Source: an uncultured Eggerthellaceae bacterium (GTDB lineage: Bacteria; Actinomycetota; Coriobacteriia; Coriobacteriales; Eggerthellaceae). From it: a DNA stretch of 5,697 nt. Made by a program: the position numbers and the translations under genes. This document shows positions 5,536 through 5,697 of this stretch, in pieces. The DNA is taken from assembly GCA_910585565.1 (NCBI GenBank), contig CAJUFC010000186.1, positions 1 through 5,697 on the forward strand, in the 5' to 3' direction. The notes beneath the pieces were generated by a model, which was not told the origin of the DNA, did no database searches, and saw nothing but the letters and a program-made list of their open reading frames with translations. Numbering within the stretch: the stretch's first letter is position 1; every line of letters begins with the position of its first letter.

Positions 5536-5697
5536 CCCAAAGGGACGGGATACATGGGTCACGTCCCGTCCCCGAGGCCTGGCGGAAGCTGCCGGGAGGG
5601 CCCCGGCCACCCGCCCGCGCCGCTGCGCAATCCCGCTCCGAGCCAATGTCTCGGGACGCAGAATTGCGGCCATGCGACGCGTGCGGGCGCCCGGGGC
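5536..5697 (+). other. Non-coding tail after the operon
   Basis: This stretch of 162 GC-rich bases holds the hairpin described at 5542-5572 and a smaller 6-bp stem (GCCGGG 5591-5596 with CCCGGC 5602-5607). All forward frames checked here are open only because of base composition. No start with a Shine-Dalgarno site is seen, so I call no gene. Confidence 0.6.
5542..5572 (+). terminator. GC-rich hairpin after gene 3, possible terminator without a T tract
   Basis: GGGACGGGA (5542-5550) pairs perfectly with TCCCGTCCC (5564-5572), giving 9 bp around a 13-base loop, and begins six bases after the stop codon. No T run follows, so it is not a classic intrinsic terminator; hairpins without T tails have been proposed as terminators in actinobacteria. 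It could equally be a dispersed palindromic repeat or an mRNA-end stabiliser. Confidence 0.5.

Noticed and set aside
4078..5673. 531-codon open frame on the minus strand opposite gene 3
   Set aside because: It is Arg/His/Pro/Ala-rich with no recognisable domain, lies opposite a gene with clear repeats and a signal sequence, and is open because the coding strand is GC-rich.
5646..5696. Short frame from ATG 5646 with a CDAC motif
   Set aside because: It runs off the window after 17 codons, lacks a Shine-Dalgarno site, and a CxxC in so few residues is not evidence for a zinc-binding protein.
5685..5697. Palindromic CGGGCGCCCG near the right edge
   Set aside because: Short self-complementary GC strings are expected often at this base composition and nothing around it suggests a site.

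Overview
The window looks like a chromosomal piece of a GC-rich Gram-positive bacterium. Two 60-base samples from typical coding stretches count 68-70 % G+C. Purine-rich Shine-Dalgarno sites sit between tightly packed genes, and all the proteins look like secreted, beta-rich surface proteins. InlB B-type (Listeria-Bacteroides) repeats combined with a BspA-like leucine-rich repeat at this G+C fit a host-associated actinobacterium, with Coriobacteriia (Olsenella/Collinsella-like) my best guess. That assignment is inference, because no taxonomic marker gene is present.

Layout: three genes, all on the plus strand, fill almost the whole window. Gene 1 (2-1738) enters from the left edge, so its 5' end is missing. 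It is a mosaic: an unidentified N-terminal part, a short BspA-like LRR, an S/T/E/P-rich linker, an AT-richer beta domain, a stalk resembling a phage tail fibre, one InlB-type repeat and a C-terminal beta module. Gene 2 (best start 1754, stop 3652) has a signal peptide, three tandem 21-22-residue units carrying an LGIxV-like motif, two clear and one decayed InlB-type repeats, and a C-terminal beta module. Gene 3 (best start 3667, stop 5535) has an Arg-rich signal sequence, two LGIFV motifs, four InlB-type repeats and a C-terminal beta module. The gaps between genes are only 14-15 bases and both contain a Shine-Dalgarno sequence touching or overlapping the upstream stop codon, so the three are almost certainly one operon with coupled translation.

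After gene 3 (5536-5697) there is no convincing gene. A perfect 9-bp GC hairpin (5542-5572) follows the stop at once and probably ends the transcript or represents a dispersed palindrome; its loop can also pair with bases at the stop codon. No RNA gene, CRISPR array, insertion sequence or integrase was seen.

How the genes work together (inference): the three products are exported, share domain types and a similar C-terminal strand pattern, and none carries an LPXTG sorting signal or a C-terminal membrane anchor. They may form a joint extracellular or wall-associated assembly, possibly an adhesin or fibre. The LGIxV motifs near the mature N-termini of products 2 and 3 are the most intriguing element, since they could be short interaction strands.
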